64,000 nt of DNA from Yamagishiella unicocca. Taxonomy: Eukaryota > Chlorophyta > Chlorophyceae > Chlamydomonadales > Volvocaceae. Location of the stretch: assembly GCA_003116995.1 (NCBI GenBank), contig BDSL01000018.1, positions 248,001 to 312,000 on the forward strand, given 5' to 3'. The translations under genes were made by a program, and so were the position numbers. The notes beneath the pieces were generated by a model. That model made no database searches. It was not told where the DNA came from and saw only the letters and a program-made list of their open reading frames with translations. The first letter of the stretch is position 1; each line of letters opens with the position of its first letter. Of this stretch, positions 34,001-43,551 are shown in pieces.

Positions 34001-36633
34001 GCGTACTTGATACTCGATCTCTCTCCTCCTCTCCCTCAACCCTCACCCGGCCCTGCCGCCGCAGGTTCCCTCCATGCGGCCCCACGAGCTGGCGGCCATG
34101 ATGAGCGGCTTCGCGGGCATGGGCCACAACCTGCCCACGGAGTGGCTGGCGGATGCGATGCAGCAGGTGGCGGCCCGCAGCCGGGAGTTCGGGCCGCAGG
34201 TGCGGAGCGGGAGGGGGGGAGAGGAAAGCCCGTGGGTCGGCACTGACGTGGGGGGGAAGGGGGCCCCGCTGCGGCGACGGGGGGGCATCCTGTGAACATA
34301 CATGGTTGGTACATTCGGGTGCGATGCGTGACGAGTAGGGCGGCGGCGAAGGGATGCTGGGAAGCCCGGGGGGGAGATTGATTGGACATCTTTGAGTTGT
34401 TTGCGGGGAGGGGAGGTTGTAAGGAGAACGGGGAGGGGAGGGGAGGTGGCGGGTTGATGGACGCCTCGATTCCGGGGTATCGGTATGCTGATAAACTAGG
34501 ATTAGAAGCGAGGACTACGACTTGCCCATCTTCATGTCCTCCAGCCAGCGACTGCAAGTTGTAGCGCGTACATACATACCACGTAGGGCCTTAGGCCCAC
34601 TGCCAGACCGCCAACCCTCCCTCCCTCACCCTCTTATCTCCCCCTCCCTCCCTCACCCCTCTTATCCCCCCTTTCCCCCGCAGGACTGGACGGTGATGCT
34701 GTACGCCCTGGCGCGCGTCCAGGACGACACCACCAAGCCGCAGACGGAGGAGCTGGTGCAGCGGCTGGTACCCCGGCTGCACCGCCTGCCGGTGCCCTCG
34801 CTGGTGCTGCTGGCGTACTCGTGCGGCTGCATGGGGCCCAACCACACCAGCCGGGCGCTGGTCACCCGCTGCCTCTCGCTGCTGGCGGCGGGAGCCGCAG
34901 CCGAGCCGGCAGGCGCCGCCGCGAAAGCGGTCCCCGCTGCTGCCCTCCGCGCCGCGCCCGGGACATCCTCGCGGAAGCACAGCGCCGGCTCCGCGGGGCG
35001 TGGATTCTCAGAAGCGCCGGCGGCGGCATTGCCGGCGGGTAAGGAGCGGCGGCTGGCGGCGCCGCCGCCGCCGCCGCCGTCGCTGTCCCCGCAGCAGCAG
35101 GCGGAGGCGCGGGCGGTGTCGGTGTCGTCGCTTACTGCCGTGGAGCTCAGCGCGCTGCTGTGGTCGGCGGTGCGAGTGGGCGTCAAGGTGCTCCCGCACG
35201 ACTTCCGCGACCAGTTCTTCAGGTGGGGCTGCGGCGAGGTGGCACCCTCCTCCTCCCACCTCCCCGCGCGGTGCTCCTCTGCTGCCTCATCGCGCCGCAT
35301 CTTCTCGCACCTCGCAGCAGCCCAGTGCGCTCGGTGTCCATCCACTGCCACCGCCTGTGTTGGAAAACGTACTGCTCCCACTTGCACACAGTCGTATTCC
35401 CACCTGCACCACCTCTTCGCCGCAAACAAGCCCTCCAACGCCGCCCGCGCATGGCGGCCTCCCCTCGATGGTGCAAACCATAAAGCGCTAGCGTATCGGT
35501 ACCTGCACGCAGCTTGAAGGCGGCAGGGCCACACTTCACACGAAGACAAACACGCACGCGCGCGCTCGTTGCCTATTCCCCGACACACTGCACTCCGGAT
35601 GGCTGCGCCCACCGCTGCACAACCCAGCCAGCGGGTGGATAGCGGGCCGCGTGCGCCCATGCGTCCTCCGACACACCCTTCGTCCTCCGACACACCCTTC
35701 GTCCTCCACTTCCCTCCCGGCTCATCATCTCGTCATCACACGACCCTCCTCCCGCCTCCATGACGCCCCCCTCGCAGCCGCACCCAGCCGCTGCTGTCGA
35801 GCCTGCCGGCCAGCCTGGTGGCGTCCTACCTGTGGGCTGCTGGCCGGCTGCGCATGTGGCTGCCGGCGGAGTGGCGCAAGCAGCTGGTGGAGCGGGGGGT
35901 GGCGGTGCTGGGGGACATGCGGGCGCGGGAGCTGGTGATGTGCATGTCGGGGCTAATGTGGCTCAGGTGCGAGGCGGGGGGGCAGAAGGAGGTGGGAGTG
36001 AGGGGGGCGCCGGTTGGCGGTGGGAGTGAGGGAGGGTGCTGAGGGAAGTGCTCGGAAACTGCTTGTTCTCGGCTTACATGCGTCCAGCTTTCGCCTGCCT
36101 CCCTCGGCCTCCCTTTGCTCGTTGTTTCGCGTTTCCATTCATCATGGGCTTGCGCATGAGTGGAGGATGACCGGAAGAAACCGTGCTGCAACCGCCTGGC
36201 CCTAACCTAACCCCCAACTGCCCCCCCAACCAACCTCAACCAACCTTCCTGCAGGGTTTGGCCCAGCCGGGAGCTGCTTGACGGGCTGCGCGAGTGTTTG
36301 AAGGCGCAGGGCCCGCAGATGCCCGAGGCCATGCGGCTGCACGCGGAGACGGCGCTGGACGTCCTGGTGAGGCGCGCGGTGCTGGCTCGCTTCCGGGAGC
36401 GGCGTTTCGGGTTGCGGCGCGGCTGGCTCGCCCGGGTGCGGCTGGGCAACGAGCGCGCCGCCGCGGAGGGGAAAGGCAGGGGCTTGGGAGCGGGGGCGGC
36501 GGCGAAGGCGCGGCCGGAGGGCTTCGTGTCTCGGCGAGGTGCGCTGGTCCAGGGGGTGATGCGGCGGCGACCCAGCCGGTTGCCGGCGGCCGAGCCGGCG
36601 TCTGGGGTGCTGGTGGCCGAGGAGGCGCACTAG
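28076..36633 (+). CDS. OPR-like helical-repeat protein, probably organelle RNA-binding
   Basis: Fourteen exons, about 1401 residues: 28076-28255, 28407-29192, 29643-29696, 29963-30141, 30264-30450, 30664-31254, 31691-31765, 32022-32126, 32572-32937, 33322-33762, 34065-34199, 34684-35222, 35778-35966 and 36255-36633. A degenerate helical motif recurs a dozen or so times: VSNMTWALARLG, LSNTLWALATAG, LANVLWALERMG, IANSLWALAVMG, VSNVLYGLCQLD, VSNVLWCLAKMG, MSNVLYAIASME, LCNLSWALVQLG. This spacing and wording match chlorophyte OPR proteins, which bind chloroplast or mitochondrial transcripts. The N-terminus (MVLERQLSSAGCSTSYAAIH) looks like a transit peptide, followed by about 200 disordered residues. 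A poly-Gln tract lies near residue 760. No RAP domain was seen at the basic C-terminus. The ends of exons 1 and 4 (weak GTGTAG and GTTACA donors) and the exon 9 start are the least sure. Confidence 0.75.
29266..29325 (+). repeat. introner-like motif, type A, OPR-like intron 2
   Basis: AGAGGAAAGCCGTAGG, TCGGCACTGAAAAGTAAAAC, CGAATAGGAAACGTTTTA. Same order and spacing as the GLDH intron 10 copy, in transcription orientation, about 75 nt inside the donor. Confidence 0.88.
32952..33020 (+). repeat. introner-like motif, type B, OPR-like intron 9 5' end
   Basis: GGGTTTCGAGGAAGACCC, GTGGATGCCAGGAGAAACC, GTTTAGGACAGACG, then ATACATGCTGGAG. It starts about 14 nt inside the donor. Confidence 0.88.
34221..34246 (+). 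repeat. introner-like motif, type A, OPR-like intron 11 5' end
   Basis: GAGGAAAGCCCGTGGG then TCGGCACTGA, about 20 nt inside the donor. Confidence 0.85.
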
Positions 36634-37787
36634 CCGCAGCCTAGCGAATTTGACGGCTGAGAAGGCCGCAAACGGGTTGGGAGGTTACATGGTTGGGAGG
36701 TTAGGGGGTTGGGGAAGAGAGCGCCTGTCGTTGCATAGCGCGGTTCGGCACGTGAGTGTTGGGGTAAGTTGCCTGCAGGGCGTTGATGGTTGGGCCGGAC
36801 GGTGAAGTAGGGTGGTATGTGTCTTTTGTTTTGGGCCTCTCGAAGGCCCCGCTTACGACTTGGAGTGAGTCAGGCTGCTGTAGTGGATCGCCAGATGTTG
36901 TTTAGAGAGGTGGGAGTGAAGCCTGGACAGAGCACTGCCTGCGAGAGGCTGGTGATCCGTGCGCTTTACCATACGTTTTTTATCCTGTATTGCTTTTCTT
37001 GGCGGAGCTCGCCCGACACTTGCTGCTGGGTGGACAGCGTGGGAGGGGTGTCGTAGGAGGGGTGTCGTAGGTTAGTAGAGCACAGGGACACACGTACTTG
37101 GACTGCATGCGTTGGGTGCGATCCGTCAAGACGAAAATAGCATAGCCGGCTTGATGCCGCCGATGAATGTAACAAGCCCATTCATGTGCATCATCGTTGG
37201 CTCGTGGGGCCAGGCGCGCAGCGTCGCAAATTCCACTCTGAACCCCAAAAGAAAGAAGTCATTTCAACCAGATCGGCAATACCGGTAGGTTGGACCCCTG
37301 GCAGATTACGACTGGGTAGGGCTGCCCGAGTCCCCAACACCAAGAACGCTTGCACAACGTCACAAGACAGCAAAGCTTCGGTACAGCGTCGTGTTCCGAC
37401 ACATAGTAGTCCGTTGCCCGGGTTGTCCAAAATCTCATTATTCAGGTCCCGTACGTTTGCCTCGCACGGTCAAACACTGGACGACGGTGGGCGAATCGAT
37501 GGCTGCCAGTTGGTGCACGGGTTCCATCTCCAGCCACAACAAATAATCACTAATACGAAAGTATTTGAAATTTTGGATGCATGCCAGCGTGCCTTTACGC
37601 CATGAACGCGCAGGGCTTGCCGCGACGCCCCCCTGCAAATGCTTTACACACCACATACCAGCTGCCAAACCAGTATCCTCCTTTACCGGTTCACTGGTTT
37701 ACCCTCTACCCTTATAGGCGTTCAAGGATACCGATACGAGGAACGTCAACCGATACCAGGAACCTCAGCCTCCCCAGGTGCTTGGAG
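36634..37787. other. gap between convergent OPR-like and amine oxidase genes
   Basis: Both 3' UTRs should lie here. Visible are a GGTTGGGAGG-type repeat near 36677-36715 and a GGAGGGGTGTCGTAG duplication near 37040-37070. No supported gene. Confidence 0.5.
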
Positions 37788-39167
37788 TTAGAGCTTACTG
37801 CGCCAGCAGTCCAACGCGGACACCACCTCTTCCGCTGCCCGGTAACCTGCCTCAATCGCCCCTTCAAAGTAGCCCGGCCATTGGCCCGCAAGCTCCGTCC
37901 CGGCAAAAAAGACACTTCCAACGGGAGTGCGCGCTGCCAGACCGTACTCCGTCGCCAGGCCTGGAGGCATCAAAGCAGCGAAGCAACCCCGGCTGTACGG
38001 CTCGTTGATCCAGTCCTTGCTGATGAAGTCGACGCACTGCAGGGCACAGCTGCTGCCAAAGTACCGCGCGTACTGCTTGAGGACATGGTAGCGGCGCTCC
38101 TCATCTGAAAGTTTGGCGAAAGCCACCGCGCTTTCGGCGGTGACAATGCCGATCAAGGCGGGCGCCCCGGCCACTGAGGATGGGAACAGGTTGGCGACAG
38201 GCCCCAACTCCTCGAGATGCCCTCGTGGCGGCAAGGAGTCCCAAAACTTTGCGCCGTACACGGCAACGGTCTTGACGGCACTCCCCATGTACATACGCTT
38301 CGCTACCTCCTGCTTTGCTAGCGGAAGCGGCGGGCTCCACTCGAAGTAAGACCATAGAGGAGGAGAGACGGCCACCACTAGCTTGGAAGCCATAACAACG
38401 GGGCCCCCATGCGCCATCGTCAGCAGGACAGGGCCATCGGCAGATTCCAAGGATATCTTTTTGACTTCGCTATCAAGACGAATCTCTACGCCTTGGAGTT
38501 GAAGGTCGGTGGCCATCTTCAAACAAAGCTGCTGGGCCCCACCCGATATTCTGAAGGTTTGCGCTCCTCCATCGCCGTCTCCGACTCCTGGTAGTCCTCC
38601 GCACATGCCCAGGAAGCTTAGGAAGTAGAGGAATGAAAGCTGTGATGGTTCTGATGCTGTAACCGTTCGCACCAGGAGGTCGAGCTCCCTGCGTACCGCT
38701 GGAAGCTCAACGTTTGAATTGAAAAAATCCATTACACTCATTCGATCCCATTCAGCAGCCTCAACGCTTGTCCAAGACGAAGGATTTCTGGCAATAGTTG
38801 ACCAGGTCTCTAAACGTGCAGCAAGGGTCTCCATCTGCCGAGCCTCCGCCTCCGTCAGAGGCACCGAGCTGCCAGAGTTAAATGTGCTGCCCGCGGAGTC
38901 AGCAACACCTCCTTCCTGAAACCAGAGTTGTTTCACAGTCTTCAACTGGAGGTCATCAAGCAGCTGGAGGGCTCGGTGTTGAGTCGGCCCAACCCACTGG
39001 CCGCCCAGGTCTAATGCGTCGCCACGATATGGAAGGGAAAAAGTGCGCCCACCGACCCTGTCTCTTGCTTCAAGCACAAGTAAAGTGCTCATCGGACGTG
39101 TCTTGAGGAGTTTCCTTGCGCAGGCGAGGCCGGACAAACCAGCGCCAATAATGCAAACGTCGAACAT
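37788..39167 (-). CDS. FAD-dependent amine oxidase-like protein, intronless
   Basis: A single uninterrupted 459-codon frame from ATG (39167) to TAA. The N-terminus carries the dinucleotide-binding signature CIIGAGLSGLACARKL, then LVLEARDRVGGRT and DLGGQWVGPTQ. The C-terminus has the second FAD motif VFFAGTELAGQWPGYFEGA. The length and order fit the flavin monoamine oxidase/polyamine oxidase superfamily. The substrate cannot be told; candidates are amines, polyamines or amino acids. It is the only long gene in the window without introns and without Ala/Gly/Gln low-complexity inserts, and its codons look less GC-biased than its neighbours. This suggests recent transfer or retroposition. No clear targeting signal precedes the FAD motif. 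Confidence 0.92.
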   Translation of the reverse strand: MFDVCIIGAGLSGLACARKLLKTRPMSTLLVLEARDRVGGRTFSLPYRGDALDLGGQWVGPTQHRALQLLDDLQLKTVKQLWFQEGGVADSAGSTFNSGSSVPLTEAEARQMETLAARLETWSTIARNPSSWTSVEAAEWDRMSVMDFFNSNVELPAVRRELDLLVRTVTASEPSQLSFLYFLSFLGMCGGLPGVGDGDGGAQTFRISGGAQQLCLKMATDLQLQGVEIRLDSEVKKISLESADGPVLLTMAHGGPVVMASKLVVAVSPPLWSYFEWSPPLPLAKQEVAKRMYMGSAVKTVAVYGAKFWDSLPPRGHLEELGPVANLFPSSVAGAPALIGIVTAESAVAFAKLSDEERRYHVLKQYARYFGSSCALQCVDFISKDWINEPYSRGCFAALMPPGLATEYGLAARTPVGSVFFAGTELAGQWPGYFEGAIEAGYRAAEEVVSALDCWRSKL

Positions 39168-39367
39168 TTCTTAGATCGGTGTATAGCTACTTCCATGCGC
39201 GTGGATATGCCAATCGCCAATCCAATGGCTGGTTCTGATACGGCAATACCCGTACGGCAACTTTCCAACTGCACGAGCAGAAGGCAGAATGGCGCAGCGC
39301 GCTTACTGTGTCCAGCGGGATCCACCCGACTGTCCTCCGCTGAACCTACGGATACTTGGAGGCACAT

Positions 39368-39775
39368 ATGGCAACGTGTAAATGCATGGCAAAGCAAACT
39401 GGGTTCACCAGTCGCCGTACTGCGGCTCCTCTGTGCGCGCTACGCTACGATACCGATGCTAATAATACCTTGTTGCTTAAGCCCGGGCGAAACCAGGACA
39501 AGAAGAGGGCCCGTGGCCGTGGCCTCACCATAGGAGAGCTGGGGCTGAACCCAGCCGACGCCCCAAAGCTGCTGAAAGGCACAGGAAAGCCTCGAAAGAC
39601 ACAAGAGACGCCCCGGGAAGGCCCAGGACAAGGGGGGAGTCCATACGAGACCTCACCGTACGACACGTCAGTGCTAGCAGCCACAGCGGAAGCCGATGAT
39701 TTACCCCGTGTGCGGCCGCGGACAAATGTGGCCGGACTCTCATTCACACCAACAGTTGACCACCGGCCAGGATGA
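39368..39775 (+). CDS. possible small protein, unrecognised
   Basis: A 135-codon open frame with ATG at 39368, about 200 bp from the divergent amine oxidase start. The product is basic and polar (GRNQDKKRARGRGLTIGELG, then a Pro/Thr/Gly-rich tail). No domain, signal or introns were recognised. It could be a chance frame in the spacer. The less GC-biased base use and sustained openness are weak support only. Confidence 0.25.
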   Translation: MATCKCMAKQTGFTSRRTAAPLCALRYDTDANNTLLLKPGRNQDKKRARGRGLTIGELGLNPADAPKLLKGTGKPRKTQETPREGPGQGGSPYETSPYDTSVLAATAEADDLPRVRPRTNVAGLSFTPTVDHRPG

Positions 39776-39988
39776 TTCCGGAATAATACCACAGTCACTC
39801 GCGTTATAGGGTCAATCTATGGTCATTGGGTGGCCCCCATAGGCGGGGGCGCGCTTGCAGCTTCCTTCACTTCTCCCCTTCGCCCCCCTTTTGGCCAGCG
39901 GGAAGTGCACCACCGCAGCCGTAGACGCAACCCGCGCCGCGTCACACACGTTTTTCTCCGTACAGGTCCCGTCCGTACGGCCCGCCGC

Positions 39989-42450
39989 CTACTCCGCCGC
40001 CGCTGCCAGCTGCCGCACCACCCCTTCCTCCACAGCGAACGCGGCCTGCAGCCGCTGCTGGAGCTCCAGCTCCGCCTTGAGTTGCTGCAGGCAGGCCACC
40101 GCCGCAACGACCCGCGGGTCCTGCGAGGAGGACGAGTGATGGGTGCGGGGCCGCATGCGGCATGACGTCATCAGACGGCGCTGGCCGGCAGGAGGGTACC
40201 CACGCGGGAGAGGAGCAGCCCCCTTCGCGCCAACACCGCGATATACCGCCTCCAGGGCACCGACTGGTACCTCGAGGGTGACTCCCCTTGCCGCACACCA
40301 CGATGCGCCAAGGCCCGCACAGAAGCGGCGCAGTGCTAGGTGGAGAGCAGCCGGTGGAGAGCATTGCGGGCCTTACGGTATGCGTATGGCAGGTGCCTTC
40401 TTAACTCCGTGCCTGGCCTGTTCCGGTGCGCCACCAGCGCCGCTGCCGCCCTGGACAAGGCGCCTTTTGCCCGCCGCCACCCGCTGCCACCCACCTGGTT
40501 GGTCAGGCCCTGCTGCGACTTGAGGGCCCTCACGCCGTCCGCCTGGCCTCGCACCCGCTCCTGCAGCGCCGTCAGCGCCTCCTCGCTGGGCTGTGAGCCG
40601 GGGGGGATCTCGGGCACCAGCGGCCGCCCCGCCAGCAGCACCTGGCTGCCGCCATCGCCTCCCCTCCCCCCGTGCCGCACCTCCCATCGGTCGAACAGCA
40701 AGGCCGCGCCGGCGCACGTGCCTGCGCGCGGCAGCAGTAGTAGCAGCGGCGAGCGGCAGTAGCAGCATCGCAGGTCAGCTTCAGCCTCACATCGTGGCGT
40801 GCGTGCGGTGTGATATGACGGCGGTGAAGAACGGCCATGACACCCGGCAGCCACCACCTGGCAGCCACCACCCGGCAGCCCAAAGCGCCCTTCGTTGACG
40901 CACCCAGACCCACACCAGCTCCATAGCGCCTCTCGCCCCACCCTTCCCTGCCCACAGCAAAGCCCATGCCCCTCCTTCTCCCCTCCCTCCAGCTGACTCC
41001 CCACCCCTCACCGAGTCTTACTATTCAATACTGACCCACGGGTTTGCTCTCATACCCTCACCCTACCGTTGGGTGACATGAGCCCCAGGACCAGCGCCTC
41101 CGGGCAGGTCAGGGCGCCGGGGCCCTCCCCGCCGCCGTCGCCGCCCGCGGTGCTGCTGCCGCGCGGACCGCCAGTTGCCAGCGTGAGGCTGCGCAGCTGG
41201 CCGCGGCGAGGCGGCCCCCGAGCAGCCAGCACCTGGGGCACCAGCAAGGGTAGTCGAGGACAAGCATCATGACCCGGATTCGAAGCATGTTGCCGCCCCA
41301 CTCCGCACAGCACAGCACGCGTTTCCACCCCGCCCCGCCCCGCCCCCGGCCCCAACCCCGCCCCAAACACGCATACACACACACGCACCGTGCGCAGCAG
41401 CTCCGCCCCGCCCTCGTCCGCATCCAGCAACGGCCAGCTTATAGTACGGGGTACGGCAGCCTGCTGAGACGAGCTGCTGCCGCCGCCGCCGCCGCCGTTG
41501 CTGCTACTGCCACTGCAGCTGGCCTTCAGTGCCTCCGCGGCGGCGCGGTTCATGTACTGCACTCTCAAGGGGCCGCTGGCGTCGCCGTCAGCGCTGCTGC
41601 TGCCGCTACTGCCGCTGCTGGGGTCGCTGGCAGAGCTCTCGCCGCCGTGGGCCCCTGACCCCGGTGATGTTGGCTGCGACGGTAACGACGCCGGCGCCGA
41701 CGCCGATGGCACCGCCAGCGGCCGCGGCTCCGGAGCCAGCAGTACGACACAGCAAGGCAGTGTGTCCAGCTGGGTGGGCAATGCTAGCAGGTCCCCGCTC
41801 TCCAGCAGCGGCCTGGGGGGGGGGGTGCGCGGGCGGGTTGTGAGAGCAGGGTTGTGGGTACGAGAGGAATCCCGTGGGAGCAGGATTGTGGGTGGGCAGG
41901 GGGCGAGGTGGCGGGTGAGGCAAGCCCATGGGTCGGCTAGGTGGGGGGGAAACGGAGGTCCGTTACGGGGAGCAGGTACCGACCAAGTGCAGGGGGGCTT
42001 GCTGTTTGGGGTGTAGGCAGGGGAAAGAGGTAGGTACTAAGATGCCGCGACCGGGGAGCGCATCAGGACACGTGCCCACCTGCCGTACGCTCGCCGCGTG
42101 CACTCGTGTAGGAGTACGACAAGGCTGAGGCTCTGGTAGGAGGAGGGGTCGCACGCGGCGGGGGCGGCGCCGGGTGGCGGCGGTGGCGCGGCGGTGGTGG
42201 AGGGCGGTGCCGCCGAGACCAGGGTGGAGGCGCCGCGGAGGCGACCTGCTCTTCGACAGCTGTGCGCCCTCTGCCGGTTGACAGTCGGCCATGCAGATGA
42301 GGGGCAGCTGCAGCTGCAGCTTGTGGGCTCGAGGGCTGTGCAGCGGAGCGCCGCGACAGCCGCGACGGCGGCGGGTGACAGCGCGCTAACGGTTGCCGAT
42401 GCGCTACGCCCTGCGAGCGCGTTGGTGGCAGCGATGCCTAGACGCAGCAT
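39989..42450 (-). CDS. PAS/MEKHLA-like domain protein with WHEP-like C-terminus
   Basis: Five exons (42080-42450, 41389-41812, 41067-41232, 40495-40721, 39989-40120), 439 residues, all phases consistent. The ATG at 42450 starts MLRLGIAATNALAGRSASAT, a likely organelle-targeting leader. Residues about 100-330 resemble a PAS/MEKHLA fold: SLVVLLHECTRRAYG, LPTQLDTLPCCVVLLAPEP, LRVQYMNRAAAEALKAS, a gap rich in Ser/Gly, ISWPLLDADEGGAELLRTV, and later GLMSPNG with FDRWEVRHG. The C-terminal 65 residues read LQERVRGQADGVRALKSQ, then DPRVVAAVACLQQLKAELEL. This is the pattern of WHEP-TRS helix-turn-helix modules normally attached to aminoacyl-tRNA synthetases. Both domain calls are by pattern. The gene is divergent from the mS37-like gene. 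Confidence 0.6.
41012..41058 (-). repeat. introner-like motif, type A, PAS-WHEP intron 3 5' end
   Basis: In transcript sense: GAGAGCAAACCCGTGGG, TCAGTATTGAATAGTAAGAC, TCGG. It starts within about 15 nt of the donor at 41066. Confidence 0.8.
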
Positions 42451-42828
42451 GTCGCGAGTGTGCAATTTATGGAAATTGTGGTGTGTGTCTCAAGGCGGTA
42501 ATGTAGGTAGAGCGGTGAAGGCCATGTGCCCTGTTTGGTTATACTGGCAGTTAGGCGTATTCTCTTTGAATCGTCTAATATGCCCTTGGCGATTTGGAAC
42601 TGCCTGTAGGGTGGCTTGTGCAAGCCCTCCCTTCCGGCCGTCCCAAACCGGCCCCAAACTGCCATGCCACGCTGCCGCTGCATTGAGTCTGGCATTGCAT
42701 TGTTTTGGGTTTCACATATAATTATATTTTATATACAACGACCGTTTTACCTGGAGGGGCCGGGAGCAGGGCGAAGCCATGCACTGATGACGACCGCGTT
42801 GTTGCTGAAGAAACCGAACTAGAGCGCC
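42451..42828. promoter_or_regulatory. divergent promoter region, PAS-WHEP / mS37-like
   Basis: 378 bp between start codons on opposite strands. An AT-rich core near 42712-42740 includes ATAATTATATTTTATATAC. This is the best candidate for a shared promoter. Specific sites could not be named. Confidence 0.55.
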
Positions 42829-43551
42829 ATGGGGCACGACATGAAGAACCTGCGAGAGGTGGATGCCAACGGCGTGGCTAAGCGCCTGGTAAAAACCGAC
42901 GCACCCTGCACCGCCGAGCTGGGCGCGCTCATGGATTGCATGAAGGTACCGAAGCGCCGCACGCGACGTCGCCGTTCCGCAGCTTTGCTTCCAGATCACA
43001 GCACCCAGCCCCTCAACCCGTCTCCTCTTTCCTTCCTTCCTCCGCCCCTCCCTCCCCTTCACCGCAACGCAGCGGGCGGGGACCGACGGCGACTCGGTGT
43101 GCGGCAAGGAGCGCGCCGCGCTGTCTGCATGCGCGGGCCGGCAGGCACGCATGCCCCGGAACACCGCCGCCGAAAAGCGCCAGCTGGTGCGGCAGCTTCA
43201 GGTGCGCCACCCTACCCCCACGCCACGGAACCCAATTTCATAACGGTCCATTTCCGCCACACTCCCTCCCTCTGCCCCTTTCCCCCGTCTCGCCCGCCCA
43301 CGTTGCCGCTTCCTTGTCCGCCGGCCCCCACATGACTCATCCACTGCTCCTGTCAGCTTGCGGTGCGTGCTTCCGTCCTGCAGCAGCAGCCGTTCCAGCC
43401 ATGCTTCGTTATGGCATGTAACACGCCGCCCCCCACTATCACCACCTGTGGTCCCATCCGCCGCTCCGGAAATCGCTTCAGCAACAACCTAGTACCGTGT
43501 GCCACGCTCCCGCAGTCGCTGGTGACGTCCTGGAAGCGCTTCGGGTACTAG
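42829..43551 (+). CDS. twin CX9C (CHCH) protein, mitoribosomal mS37-like
   Basis: Three exons (42829-42945, 43073-43201, 43516-43551) encode 93 residues. Two CX9C motifs are intact: CTAELGALMDC and CGKERAALSAC. They define a CHCH domain imported and oxidised by Mia40 in the mitochondrial intermembrane space, or used in the mitoribosome. The short N-terminus, the spacing between the motifs (RAGTDGDSV region) and the basic C-terminal helix ending SWKRFGY resemble MRP10/CHCHD1 (mS37) of the mitochondrial small subunit. COX assembly factors of the same fold (COX17/COX19 type) remain alternatives. The last exon encodes only 11 residues and the stop. Confidence 0.7.
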
